NCBI GenBank assembly: GCA_963580455.1
Contig: OY756970.1
Span: forward strand, 3,906,001 to 3,970,000
Source of the DNA: Euonymus europaeus
Taxonomy: Eukaryota > Streptophyta > Magnoliopsida > Celastrales > Celastraceae
Direction of reading: 5' to 3'
DNA: 64,000 nucleotides
Each line of letters begins with the position of its first letter. Positions within the stretch are counted from its first letter, which is position 1. Under the pieces are notes generated by a model. The model saw only the letters and a list, made by a program, of their open reading frames with translations, searched no databases and was not told the origin of the DNA. Shown here piece after piece: positions 48,011 through 59,902 of the stretch. The position numbers and the translations under genes were made by a program.

Positions 48011-49871
48011 TAGGGTTTGAATGACTTTTTTTATTTTAAAAAAGCAATTTACCTATAAAGACAAAATTATATTGAATGATCATTTATGGTGTTATAGATA
48101 TTCTAATTAATATGAATGATCCACCAACCCACATTACCTTCTTGATATGGATGATCCACCAATCCAAATTAGCTTCGATTGTTGAAAATGTATTGTTGAC
48201 ATTTACGTTGCTAAATATAGAAATATAATCTTCTATATATGTAATGTAATACATGCAAATGGATTAGGGATTAGAAGAACAATATTGGAGTGAAAATATT
48301 TCCTTCTTCTCTCTTAGTTCTAAATCTGATCTCTTATTATCTCTTTTTATTTTGAATCGATTGAGTCATTGAGTCATTGATATTTAAACACTAACAATTG
48401 TTATTAATTTCAACAGATGGAAAGTATGGGGAGAATTTCTTTCAATAAAGTAACCTAAAGTAGAAATTTGTTCCAATCCGACAGGTTAAAAGTCCAAAAT
48501 ATATAGAGAAATTCAGCCCGAGTTATAATAAAAATAGAATAAATTTCAATATTAGATTATTGACTTAAAACTTTTCAATATTCAATAAAAAAATTGAAAT
48601 AAGATCAATATTTTAGGGTGTGTTTGTTTTACATTTCGCCAGCTTAAAGCTATGGACATAAAATGTTGTGTCAACCAAACGCCAAATTTTGTCGACAGTT
48701 TTTTAAGTTGTGTAAAATGAAATATTGTCATCTCATAGCTTTTAGAGTTTAAAGTTGCGGGATCCACAATATTTTACAATCACATTACATAATTATTTCT
48801 CCATATCTTAAAAGTTTTCAATTATATTTTACCGCAATACATTTTTTTTTAATTTTATCTACAAAATTAATCTAATAGAAAAATGAACAAAACTCCCCAC
48901 AATATTTTATACAGCTTTTAAAACTGCGGACTCCATAATTTTTTATATAACATTTTTTATAAGTTTAAGCACAATATTTTGGATAATTAAAAATTATAAA
49001 ATATAATTTTGAAACAAAGGAACAGTTACAGCAAAGTGATACATCTCACATTCTTACTTGCCACCCTACTTCTCATTAAAATTACTTCTTGCATGCCTAA
49101 AAAAATAAAAAATAAAGAGGGTTTGAGCTCCACGTGGTACCACCAGAAACAATTGGCACATCAGGAGGAAGCCTTGGCTCGACGACAAACCCCTTATCAC
49201 ATCGTTTAGAGTACTTTTTTTTTTCTTGTTCTTTTAATTCTTACAAGAATGTCTACGTACGTGCTGGGATTCAAAAGACAGATCCCCAATAACAATAACA
49301 AGAGTAATTTATAAAAAACAATAATAATAGAAGAACATTAACAAGGCCGACCCAGTCCGATCCTAGTTATTTTGATGTCCAAAATGACATGATCAAAAAT
49401 GTCGTATATAAAAAAAAATGTAAAATGAGATGTTATTTTGATGTCCAAAATGACATGTCAAGAGGTGTCGCATATATAAAAAACATAAAATGAGACGGTA
49501 TTCGTATAAATGTTCTTCGACAATCTCATTCAAACATTCATTAACATTTTCATTCGCACGTTCCTCTTCGACGAGCAGAGCTAACTTAATTGATGAATAT
49601 GAAATCAATGCATTGTGAAGGTGATTTAGTAGAGGAGCAAAAAGAAAAGAGAAGGCAAGTTAACGTTTATTTTTTATTTTATTTTTTTTGTATTCATAGT
49701 GTATGTATTGAAGATTTTGAGCTTTGCTAACGGGTTGTATGGTAAAAAAAAATTAGCTAATCTGAGCTAGCCCGGTAACCAAAGCCTTTGCTTTGGCTAC
49801 CTTACCTAAGGGTCGGTCATAAAAACATACTCCTCACTCCTCACTCCTCACTCCTCGACGAGTCTTTTTGG
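48011..49871. other. Gene-free AT-rich stretch
   Basis: No supported gene. 'gggtgtgtttgtttta' at 48615 resembles a MITE end, but no partner was found. A 67-residue frame at 49009-49209 has no recognisable motif. 49430-49460 repeats the preceding 'ttgatgtccaaaatgacatg' at 49372. Confidence 0.5.
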
Positions 49872-50139
49872 AATATAACAATGTGATTGTAATATATTTG
49901 TGTAAAATTATACTTTTCGTCTCTCAATTATACATCAGGTTTCACTTTCATCCTTAATATTTTTTTTCCACTTTTGTCCCTTATCTATCCAAATGTACAA
50001 CGTAAGGGCGAAAGTGAAACTTCATATATAATTCAGGTAGAAAGGTATAGTTTTGCCTATATATTTGCAATATGACTATGACTTATACTTATTTTATAAT
50101 AATTATATTGTAAATATATTATAATCACGTTGTTATATA
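49872..50139. mobile_element. Foldback MITE, nearly full-length inverted repeat
   Basis: The left end 'atataacaatgtgattgtaa' and the right end 'attataatcacgttgttata' are inverted repeats. The symmetry continues inward through 'caggtttcactttc' and 'cgaaagtgaaact', so almost the whole 268 bp can fold on itself. No coding potential. Confidence 0.8.
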
Positions 50140-51237
50140 GAAAGAAAGAAAGAAAAATCCTCCTCAACACACGAGAACTCACAAAAATATCTTCAATTCC
50201 CGACTAATATTTTATTACTCCACCCACACAACTTGATCCTTTCTGTAAAATTATATTTTATCTACCGATCACAAAGCCTTATCTCATGATTTCAGCTCCT
50301 TTTAACAACTCAGTGGACTACTTTTGTTGTTTTTTTTCTTCTTCTTTGATAAGTGTCACCAACATCCCTGTCATTTTTGTCATTTTCAGATACATTCTCT
50401 ACGAGTAATTATTTAATGGTCTCGGTGCATTTTCACATGATACATTTAAAGGTGTAGATGATATCTACATGAGAATAATATTAATCAAAAAATAAGATAA
50501 ATAACACATATTAATATCAATCACGCCATTGAGTGTGTCACATGAGACATGCACACAGACCATTTAATAATTTCTCCATTCTCTACGGTTTCAGGAGTTT
50601 GAGAAATGAATTCTCATTATATTTAGATTAAATCTAGGTTTAATTATCACTTGTGATATTTCTTCATTCATTATAGTTCATAACTGATATATGTGATTTC
50701 CTTTGCACGAAGATACACTTAAACATTATTTCGCATCCGTTTGTTTCAGAGTATAAACTAGCTTATACTTTGTCACTCATACTCTCAGACACTCTCAACT
50801 TTTACGCTTTACGAGAGCTTAGACTCTATGAGACATACTCTGATCCAAACGTATATAATCAAAAGATACACTTAAGCATAATCCGATACTGTAAGTTTAT
50901 CTCTCATGAGATCTCTTCAATAATTATAGTTTGTAATTGATGTGATTTTCTTTGTAGAAAGATACACTCAAACCTCATATAATGTGGGAAGATACGCTTC
51001 AACGTTATACAATATTGCAGTCTCTCTCTTGTGAGGTCTATTCATTCATTCTAGTGCGTAATTGAGAAATACGCATTATATTTAAGTTTATCTCTTGGGA
51101 GATCTCTCAATTCATTTTATAATTAGCAATTGATGTGATTTTTTTTTTCTTTCAAAAAGATACAATCAAACATTATACAATATCGGAAGATATGCTTGCA
51201 CATCATACAAATGTTGTAATAAACTAAATTTTCACTT
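50140..51237. repeat. Degenerate tandem array with a MITE
   Basis: 50655-51225 holds three to four diverged units with a period of about 175-190 bp, marked by 'aaagatacacttaaaca'-like sequence (50710, 50873, 50963, 51154) and 'tttatctctcatgagatctc'. A small MITE (50733-50853) sits in the first unit. 50140-50650 shows nothing recognisable. Confidence 0.6.
50733..50853. mobile_element. Small MITE, copy 1
   Basis: The ends 'ccgtttgtttcagagtata' and 'catactctgatccaaacg' are inverted repeats, with further internal symmetry. A second copy is at 51864-51985, inside the solo LTR. Confidence 0.75.
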
Positions 51238-51240
51238 TAA

Positions 51241-51461
51241 GGGTATGTTTGATAAGAGGATAATAAAGAAGAATGTAATATATTATTAGAGTAATTATTA
51301 CTCACCTCTTCATTTGGGTAACTATTACATCCAAAATATGAAGAATATTTTCTAAAAAATTATCCGGGTAAATAATATACATTCCTACCAAACATGAGGA
51401 TTTATTTATCCATATATTTTTAATTACGCTTGTAATCATTACATCCCTATCAAACACGCTC
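51241..51461. mobile_element. PIF/Harbinger-like (Tourist) MITE
   Basis: The left end GGGTATGTTTGATA and, on the opposite strand at the right, GAGCGTGTTTGATA are inverted repeats flanked by TAA at 51238-51240 and 51462-51464. 221 bp, non-coding. Confidence 0.85.
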
Positions 51462-51669
51462 TAAATAACACATTATTTGAACAATAAAAAAACAACGAGA
51501 AATAGGGGTGTACCTATAAATTACTTGAACCATAATGGGTAAAACTAAGATTTAACCTTTATATATATATATATATATATGTTTTTAGGGTGGTGCTAAA
51601 TATCCCAATTTTTTGTAACTCAAGTCTGCATGACATGCTTTGTAAGCGTATGACAAAAAAAATAAAAAT

Positions 51670-51678
51670 AAAATATCT
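51670..51678 (+). promoter_or_regulatory. Exact evening element inside Mutator-like copy B
   Basis: AAAATATCT, the circadian evening element bound by CCA1/LHY/RVE-type factors in plants, 2.55 kb upstream of the GI start codon. The same nine bases occur at 47054-47062 in copy A, so it came with the transposon. Function is inference. Confidence 0.4.
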
Positions 51679-51831
51679 CATTTGAAAAACTCACAGTACA
51701 TTTTTTTTTCTTTTTTTTAAAACAAAATTTTAAAACACTTTATCTCTTAAAATACAAATTAGATTTCGAAAAAAATTACATATCCAGAATCAACAAGCAA
51801 AGATCTATCCACCAAGATCCATCATCGATAG

Positions 51832-52423
51832 TGATGAGACTATACCCTCCAAGAAAAAGACGACGCATCCGTTTGTTTCAGAGTATAAGCTAGTTTATAC
51901 TCTGTCTTCATACTCTCAGACACTCTCAGCTTTTACGTTTTACGAGAGCTTATACTCTATCAACATACTCTGATCCAAACAGACATACCAATATCTACCA
52001 AGGAGCTCTATTGCTTTGCTCAGTTATTCGTCCCTCGGACAGTAATTGTCATCCGGTAAAACAATAACTCTTTCATTTGACAAGGTCCCACTCATTCTCC
52101 TATAAATTCTATTAAAGGAAAGCTCTACCACTATATAGAGGGGATTACCCCACAACTAGAAGAAGGGGACTAATTTTTACTCACTTACTATTCATCTCCT
52201 CTAGAGCACCGAGTAGTGTTCTTTAGGGAGTTCATCTGTGTTCGCATTTAACTTAAGCATCAGAGCGCCAACGCTAGAGAACACTCTCTGGCGGGCTCTT
52301 AGCATACGTTTGCTCATCCACGCAGGTGTCCAGTCATCTGAGAAGACCACATCATACCGTGAAGACCTAGTTCGACCTCATACTGATACGTCATCTTAAG
52401 CCTCCAGGTTTTGGACGTTATCA
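51832..52423 (+). mobile_element. Solo LTR inside Mutator-like copy B
   Basis: Begins TGATGAGACTATACC, ends GGACGTTATCA, and is flanked by the 5-bp duplication GATAG (51827-51831 and 52424-52428). It interrupts sequence that is continuous in copy A. It has a TATA-like 'ctatatagaggggatt' (about 52132) and a leader typical of plant Gypsy LTRs, and carries a 120-bp MITE at 51864-51985. The element class beyond LTR retrotransposon is not certain. Confidence 0.88.
51864..51985. mobile_element. Small MITE, copy 2, inside the solo LTR
   Basis: Matches 50733-50853 over its length: 'ccgtttgtttcagagtataa' at the start and 'catactctgatccaaac' at the end. Confidence 0.78.
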
Positions 52424-53159
52424 GATAGGTTTTATTTAGTCATTCTTAATTACATTATTTTTAATTAATTTTTTTTTACTAATATGTGAGTTACGTAGGT
52501 TTCAGTGTTTATTTATGGGCACTGATATGAGCTCTTATATCAGTTTTTCTTGTTATAACCTAAAAGGGGAATGAATTCGCTAAATCCTAACGGGCTCGTG
52601 TATCGGATTTCCATGTTGTAACCTAAACAATAAGTGTTATAAACCCCAAGAAGAACGGATTTACTAAACCTTAACAGACTTGTGTATCGAATTTCCATGC
52701 TTTAACCTAAAAGACTTGGATTTGCTAAACCCTCAATGAATTTACTACTAAAAAAATCCTAAACCCTAGGGTTTGGGTAACCAACGTAATTTCAATATAA
52801 ATGCAAAAAATAACGAATGTATATTTTATTATTATAGTGTAATAAAATTTAAACTCAAATAGACAGTTTACACATTATATATATAAATTATATTGTTTTT
52901 AAAAACAATATAATTAAAAAAACGCAATAAAAACTATCGACAATTAAGCTTATTAGAAAGATTTTTTACACACTAAGTTTGAATATATAATTTTTTTTCA
53001 AAATTTAACATATATTTTGAGAGATTGAGAGATAAAATATATTAAAGTTTCATTTATAAAAAATTATTTTTATTAACTGATTTTTAAAAAAGTCCAAAAT
53101 TATCCACCTATCTGAAGTGCCATCCAGAGTTAGATTAATAAAAGTTTTTATATGTTTAT

Positions 53160-53306
53160 AAAAGTTGCATGTAATGTATGTGTGTGTAACTGTGTATATG
53201 GTGTATGTGTTTGACAGGCTGACGTGACACGTGAGATGAAATATCATTGCCACGTTGGCAGGCCAATCTGCGAGGAGAGTCCGTTTAAAGATCTTCCCCT
53301 ACCAGA
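53160..53306 (+). promoter_or_regulatory. GI proximal promoter, with G-box
   Basis: The only non-transposon sequence between Mutator-like copy B and the GI leader. It holds a G-box CACGTG at 53228-53233, AAATATC at 53239-53245 (a near but not exact evening element, A in place of the last T) and CACGTT at 53251-53256. These are plausible clock- and light-responsive sites. No assay was possible. Confidence 0.5.
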
Positions 53307-53332
53307 TCTCTCTCTCTCTCTCTCTCTCTCTC
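53307..53332. repeat. (TC)n microsatellite in the GI leader region
   Basis: About thirteen TC units immediately before the presumed transcribed leader; such tracts are common at plant transcription starts. Confidence 0.9.
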
Positions 53333-54225
53333 AAACTACAAGCTCTTAGTAAATAGTAATTCTAAAGCAACAAAAGTATGGATTTTGCAGCCAACCTGCA
53401 GATTAATCACCACAACTTACGCCGCTCCTGACTTTTCCTCTTGGGTACCTATTTCTCTCTTTTCAATTTTCATTTCTTTTCAGATTTTCTGTTCTTCATT
53501 TTCTGTTAATTTTTTTCTCATCAAAAAGCAGACTAATTTATTTTTATTAAAACTTTTTTTTTGTTTTAATATAAATATAAATCATTGTTTCCTCAATTTC
53601 TCTGGCAGAAAATATGTGGGAAAGTTTCAGGTTGTTGTTATTGCTATTTTTTTTTCTTTTTGTTTCTTTTAGTTGATTTGATCTTTCTTAAAAATATATT
53701 GTTCCCTTGAATTTTTTTTTTCATAGTAAAGATTTATCTTCGAAACCGTTACCTGACAGAAATTCATATTGTTTACGTACGAGTTCTTGATTTAATTTTT
53801 CTTGGGGATTTGTGAGGGATCTTACTGTTTTGATTTTTTTCGTACCCAATTTTTTTTTTCTTTCTGTAAATCTTAATTTTTTGTATCTGTTCCAGTTCTG
53901 ATTCTAGACCTGTTGTCGCAGCGCATCAGATTGGAGTGTTATTACAGTTTCCCCAATTTTGAAGGTCTAATACTGTTAACAGTTGTTGGTGAAGAGGTTG
54001 AGAGCAACACATACTACCGAAACTCAATTTCTGCCCTCATATGGAAGAGGTTGTAACGATCATTTGAAGCTTCGGAGGTAATGGCCTCATGATTCTTAGT
54101 TTTGTATTTGATAATTTAGCGAGCGTGGGCGGGGCATTTTGACTATTGCTTGGTGGCATCTGGAGTATTAGCTTGTGGGCGGGGCTCAGCTTGGCTCTGG
54201 CATGTTCCCAAGGCAATATTGATCC
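53333..54225 (+). other. GI 5' leader with probable untranslated introns
   Basis: No coding frame is supported. GT and AG sites (for example GTACCT after 53440, and AG at about 53607, 53630 and 53895) suggest that one or more introns split the 5' leader, as is known for GI genes. Short upstream frames starting ATG occur within 200 bp of the GI start (for example 54040), but whether they are retained after splicing cannot be told. Confidence 0.5.
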
Positions 54226-57200
54226 ATGGCTAGTTCATCTGTGAGGTGGATTGATGGCCTTCAATTCTCCTCACTGTTCAGGCCACCCCCGCAAGATGCA
54301 CTGCTACGAAAGGTAAGCTCAACTCCACTTAGTTTTTTTTGAGTTTCAAATGCTACAATTCTTATTTGTTTTGCTTACAGGGAATTAGTTGGGTGATCTG
54401 TGCCGCCTTTTTGAAATTTTAGTTGCTATGTGGGTTATTGTTTGTAATCATGCTGAGTGGAGAAGTATGGAAATCATGGTTCTTGACATACGATATCATC
54501 ATAATATCAGAGAGTAAATTTTTTGGTTAAACTTTTAAACTAATATCTTAACCATTGAAGCACAACAAGCAACATTTGGGATTGTCATGGCTGCCTAGAT
54601 TTTCTGTGGTAGTAAATTTGGGCATGCAAGAATTCTGTATGTGGTATCAAGTATTCAAAGTTCCTATCTTGAACGCCGACCACTTTTTCCCTCTTGCTCT
54701 TAGAGTTCCTTGATACTTTTTGAGAGTTCGTTATCTTAAAAAGAATGATGGTACAAAAGAATGGCTGATGCCAGTTAAATATCCTTTCTGAATTCTTCAG
54801 ATGGTGGATAAGATGTTTGGCTAAAATTTATACCCATTCAATGACATCTCATTTGATCTCAAGCTTGTAGCAATAAGATTTTCTTTTATCTAAGATCTTT
54901 CAATAAATGTTTCTTTCTTCGTTGCTGAATATCTTCTGAGTTCCTATATTCTATGCCTATTCTTTCTTTTCCTCCCATGGTGACTAAATTTCTGTGTTTA
55001 TTTGCTACTTAATTTATTCGAATGTTGGCACAGGCTGAAATAACGGCCTATGTGGAGTACTTGGGCCAGTTCATATCGGAAAGATTTCCTGAGGATATTG
55101 CTGAGGTCTGCTCTTTTTTGTGATAATGTTTCAACTTCAAGAACTTAAAGAAGCACTCTATTTCAGCACTGATACAAAAAATTGCAAATTTCATCGAGTG
55201 CTTCGCAGTTTTTTTCTCACAATAGATGTTACTTACCAATGTTGGTTCTTTTTGCAGCTGATCCGCAATCATTACCCATCAACAGAAAAGCTTCTTTTTG
55301 ATGACGTTTTGGGTATTGATTCTTAACTGTTGTTGTTTATGCCCAGGAAAATGACGTTTCCATTGAAGATGCTAATGACATTTGCCCTGTTATCTGTATT
55401 TTTTATTCCAGCAACATTTGTCCTTCATCATCCGGAGCATGGACATGCTGTTGTACTTCCAATTATATCACATATTATTGATGGCACACTGGCGTATGAT
55501 AGGAGTGGTCCTCCTTTTGCTACTTTCATTTCGTTAGTTTGCCCTAGTAGTGAGGTAATGATAGCATTCCTGTTTTGCCTGGAAATTTCATTTTAGAATT
55601 TTTTGATTACTTCCCTCTTTAAAGCTTCATTCAGTCTATACTGCCTTTAGATTTCGCTTTAAGAAGCAACTTATTACGGTCTATCTCTTTTTTCTTTTTT
55701 TTTTTGATATGTATACCATCTTTCTTTTGCAGAATGAATATTCAGAACAGTGGGCTCTGGCATGTGGGGAGATTTTAAGAATTTTGACTCATTACAATCG
55801 CCCAATATACAAGATGGAGCAACAGAATAGTGAAGCAGATAGAAGCAGTAGCGGCAAGCATGCTACAACAAGTGAGTCTGTAGATGGGGAATCTTCAAAT
55901 ATAACTATGGTGCACCAGGAAAGGAAACCTTTAAGGCCTTTATCTCCATGGATTACTGATATTTTGCTGGTGGCACCTCTTGGTATCAGAAGTGATTACT
56001 TCCGTTGGTGAGTGTATTTTCATTTTCATTTGGTTTTGCGTTGCTCTTTGGTTAGGAACTGCTGCATTGGCTGAACAATAATGTAACTATGGTGCTTTCC
56101 TTTCTTTTTATGCTTTTTTTCGACCACCCGAACAGATTCTTTAGGAAACTTAACTAAGTAAATTTCTGTCCCATTCCTTAGTTCATATTTCAATATTAAA
56201 GTAAATTATCAAGTAAATGATAATTGAAAAACTTGAAAACTAAATTAAGAAATGGACTGAGTTTATTCTTTGTCAAACTCATCAATTCATCCTTTGGCTG
56301 GCTCCTAACATTGGCTAGTAGAATTTTTGTTTTCAAAAAAAAAAAAAAAACTTATATTAGCTGGCTTTTATTGGAATTTTAGAGCCAAAAGTTGTAACAT
56401 ATTCAGCAAATAAAAAGACTGCTATGAGAAACCTGGACATTAATATCATGCAATTATGCATATATGATCAAATTTTTATTAACCAATTTGTTGTTGCATC
56501 AATGCCATTCACATCCTTCCAACTATTAGTGGTGTACTGCGTTTGAGCAATTTTATTTTTGCGAGTTAAGAACAATGCCTGGGATTTAGGAAATTCTTGC
56601 CAATTCATTATTATTTTGCATTACTCAGAAGTCAAATCTCTTAATTGATATTGTACTTAGTTAATGGTAATGATTAATCTTAATCATGTCCAATCATGTA
56701 GGTGTGCGGATCTTTTCCTTAGTTGATTTTGCTTTTTGCATGACCGTGTGAATTCATATTCTGCTATTAATCTTTTAGAGATATGATGCTATGATAGATG
56801 TGCTTGATCCTCCAAATTGTCCATTGTAATGTTTTTTATATAATCTCAAAGACAATTTTATTAACAAGATATTAGCAAAGTTAGTATATGTAATGATTTC
56901 CATGGCTTGGCCACTGAAACTCACCTACACCTCTTACAACTGCAACCTGGGTATAGATGTAAGCCATTTGATTTGACGCGACATAATTCCATTAGTGTCT
57001 ATCTGTCTGAAATCTTTTGGCTGATGAAAAACAGGAAACAATGACTATAAAGTTGTCCGATTTATGTTCTTACAAGCTACAGTTCTTCTGTAGGTTCGGA
57101 CTGTCCTCTTTATCTTCTCAAGTTGTTCTTTCTAGGCCCTTTTGCTTTTTTTATGGTTTCCTTGTTATAAGTTTATTGCCCTCTTTTTAGGACCTTCAAA

Positions 57201-59868
57201 GTAGATATACATCCATATCCATTTTTAGAAACAAAATTCCATTTATTTACCCCAATCCTCCCTTTCCTTGGGACACCATGCAATTATTTTATGTAGCAAG
57301 GTTATTTATTCTTGTAGGCTCACTAGATTCACTAAAAGACCTCTTTGATCTTGTCGCAAGTGTTGTATGCCATTTGATACACAAATGGAATGGAGTGACT
57401 TTGAAATGAAAAATATTTTTACACAAAATCTACTATTCAGCAATATATTTACGTCGCCTACATAAAGGAAGTGTTAATTGCCATTCAAAAAGATAAAGAA
57501 AAAACAGAGAGTGTTCACAACATATAGCTACTTCAATTCTCATTCGTGGATTCTCAAGGTGATGGAAATACCAGATATTTCCATTCTATCTTAACTGGAA
57601 ATACTTATTTTATTTGAATCTCTTGATTGGAGTTACACCTATATAAGTTTTTTGATGGATTTCACTAGTTTTGAGACTGTTTAGTTAGATTTAGATTTGT
57701 CGATATTTTCCATATATTTATTTATTTATCTACTTGTTTTTCGGTTTAATTCAAATTGAGGGCTGCTTTTTTGTAGAGATTAGCATATTTTTATAGGTGA
57801 CTCGAGCCTTTTAATGTATTTCAGGTGTAGTGGTGTTATGGGTAAATATGCAGCTGGGGAACTCAAACCCCCTTCAACAGGTTAGCTAGATCTTTCTTCT
57901 TAAGTTTGTTGATTTGGCAGTGATTTGCCATGAAACTCTATCTAATCTTCCATCCTTGGTTTCCGAATAATTCTTGCTCATTTTCACACGAGGCGAAAAA
58001 AATTCATATTAGAGAACTTCACATGAAATGGGTTTTCCTTTTTAAAAAAAATAAAATAAATGAAACTCAATTTTTGCTGTAAGTTGGTGAGTGGTATTTA
58101 AATGTAGAGGCTAATGGCAAATGTTAAAAGAGTTTATAAAATATGTTCCATAAAGCTATGATGTATGTGAGATTATGGAGAAAGTAGTTCTTAGATGGCA
58201 CGAACATAATCTTCACATGATATTACTAGCCTTTTCAGTCTAATTTTGCGTGGCTTAGATGCTGCGTATGTCTAAATATGTCAGATGTTAGTAGGCAAGT
58301 CCATTTTGCTCTCATAAAACATGGATTTCACGAATTCTATTGCCCCTAAACAATGTTATAAAAGGGGTTAAACAACTACTGACAAGGCTCTTGCAATAGA
58401 GGGGCATGATTGAGGAAAGGGGAAGATGCACATAGCTACCGCTGTGTTGTGGAGCTGTTGTTTCCTGGATTTGTACCTATGACCCCTGAAATTGAGGCAA
58501 AAAAACTTTACCACAAAGACTAAGATTTTCCTTTGCAGTTTTTGCATGATGTTTGATCTAAAAAATCAGAGTGGATGGTGAATCGTGGCGTTGGACTCTT
58601 ACATGCTTAATGTGGCACATTGAAACTTATTGCCCTCATGATTGATAATTATTAATTAAGTTTACACTCTAGACAAATACTAGATTACTACTACTACGGC
58701 AAATTAACATCTGTTTTCTCTTAGCTTCTTCTCGTGAATCTGGAAAGCATCCTCAACTAATACCATCAACTCCAAGGTGGGCTGTTGCTAATGGGGCTGG
58801 GGTTATATTAAGTGTGTGTGATGATGAAGTTGCCCGCTATGAGACTGCTACTTTAACTGCAGCTGCTGTTCCTGCTCTTCTTCTTCCTCCCCCCACTACT
58901 GCTTTGGATGAGCATCTAGTTGCGGGGTTACCAGCTCTTGAACCCTATGCACATTTATTTCATAGGTAACTTTTGAGCTTATGTTGTGTTGAATGACTTT
59001 CTTCCACTCACGTTCTATGGTAATGCATCGATTTTTGTTCCAAAAGGAAAACACATTTCATGTGAGCTTCGACAATGATAAACGGATGTGGAAACTTCCT
59101 AATACCTAAATGCACAAAAAATAGCTGTGTAACCTTGTGTACCTCAAGGATGAATGAAAGAGCTTTGGGACTCAGAAACTGATGAAAATTTATATTTGTT
59201 TATGTTGTCTCAAGACAAAGGCCTTGTGTTTGTGCAGACTTGTTTATTAATTATAAGTGGATGCTTTGATTGCTAGATGAAGCATCCTTCATATGATATA
59301 ATTTATTGACTTTTTCTTCTTGGTCAGGTATTATGCTTTTGCCACTCCAAGTGCAACCCAAAGACTTCTTCTTGGACTACTGGAAGCACCACCATCATGG
59401 GCTCCAGATGCACTTGATGCTGCTGTACAGCTTGTTGAACTACTTCGGGCTGCTGAAGATTATGCATCTGGCATAAGGGTAAGCTAGATTCTCTTAATAG
59501 CAAACATTATTTCTAATGGTGCTATTGGATGGTGATCAATTTCATTTGACTTTTAAATGCCACCATTTGCATAGTTGATATAAACAGTCGAAGCTTCAAA
59601 CATTAAATTTATAATCTTAAATGTTAACCTCTTTATGGTGCCTATGAGTTTCAGACATATAACCCGTGTATTACTAAACCAGTTTACTAACTTTGTGCTA
59701 GATAACTTCTTTGCAACTCACTCTTACCCCAATTAATCAATTATATGCCTATTGCATTGTAATCATCAGGTATAATCTTTAAATGGATGCTTAATTAAAA
59801 TTGTGGAAATGAACCAGAAAAGAAACTATAATTTTCATTTGTGAGTCAAATTAGAGTTCAAACTTAGT

Positions 59869-59902
<34 letters not shown>

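Larger units (their letters stand above)
51587..53150. mobile_element. Non-autonomous Mutator-like element, copy B
   Basis: The same family as 46950-48001: matching left end 'gtggtgctaaatatccca', shared inverted-repeat arms and the same internal tandem units. The 9-bp flanks TATGTTTTT (51578-51586) and TATGTTTAT (53151-53159) differ by one base. Without the inserted solo LTR it is about 970 bp. It lies directly upstream of GI. Confidence 0.82.

Noticed and set aside
50655..51225. CRISPR-like spaced repeats
   Set aside because: Units are diverged, about 180 bp long and lie in a plant genome; they are an old tandem array.
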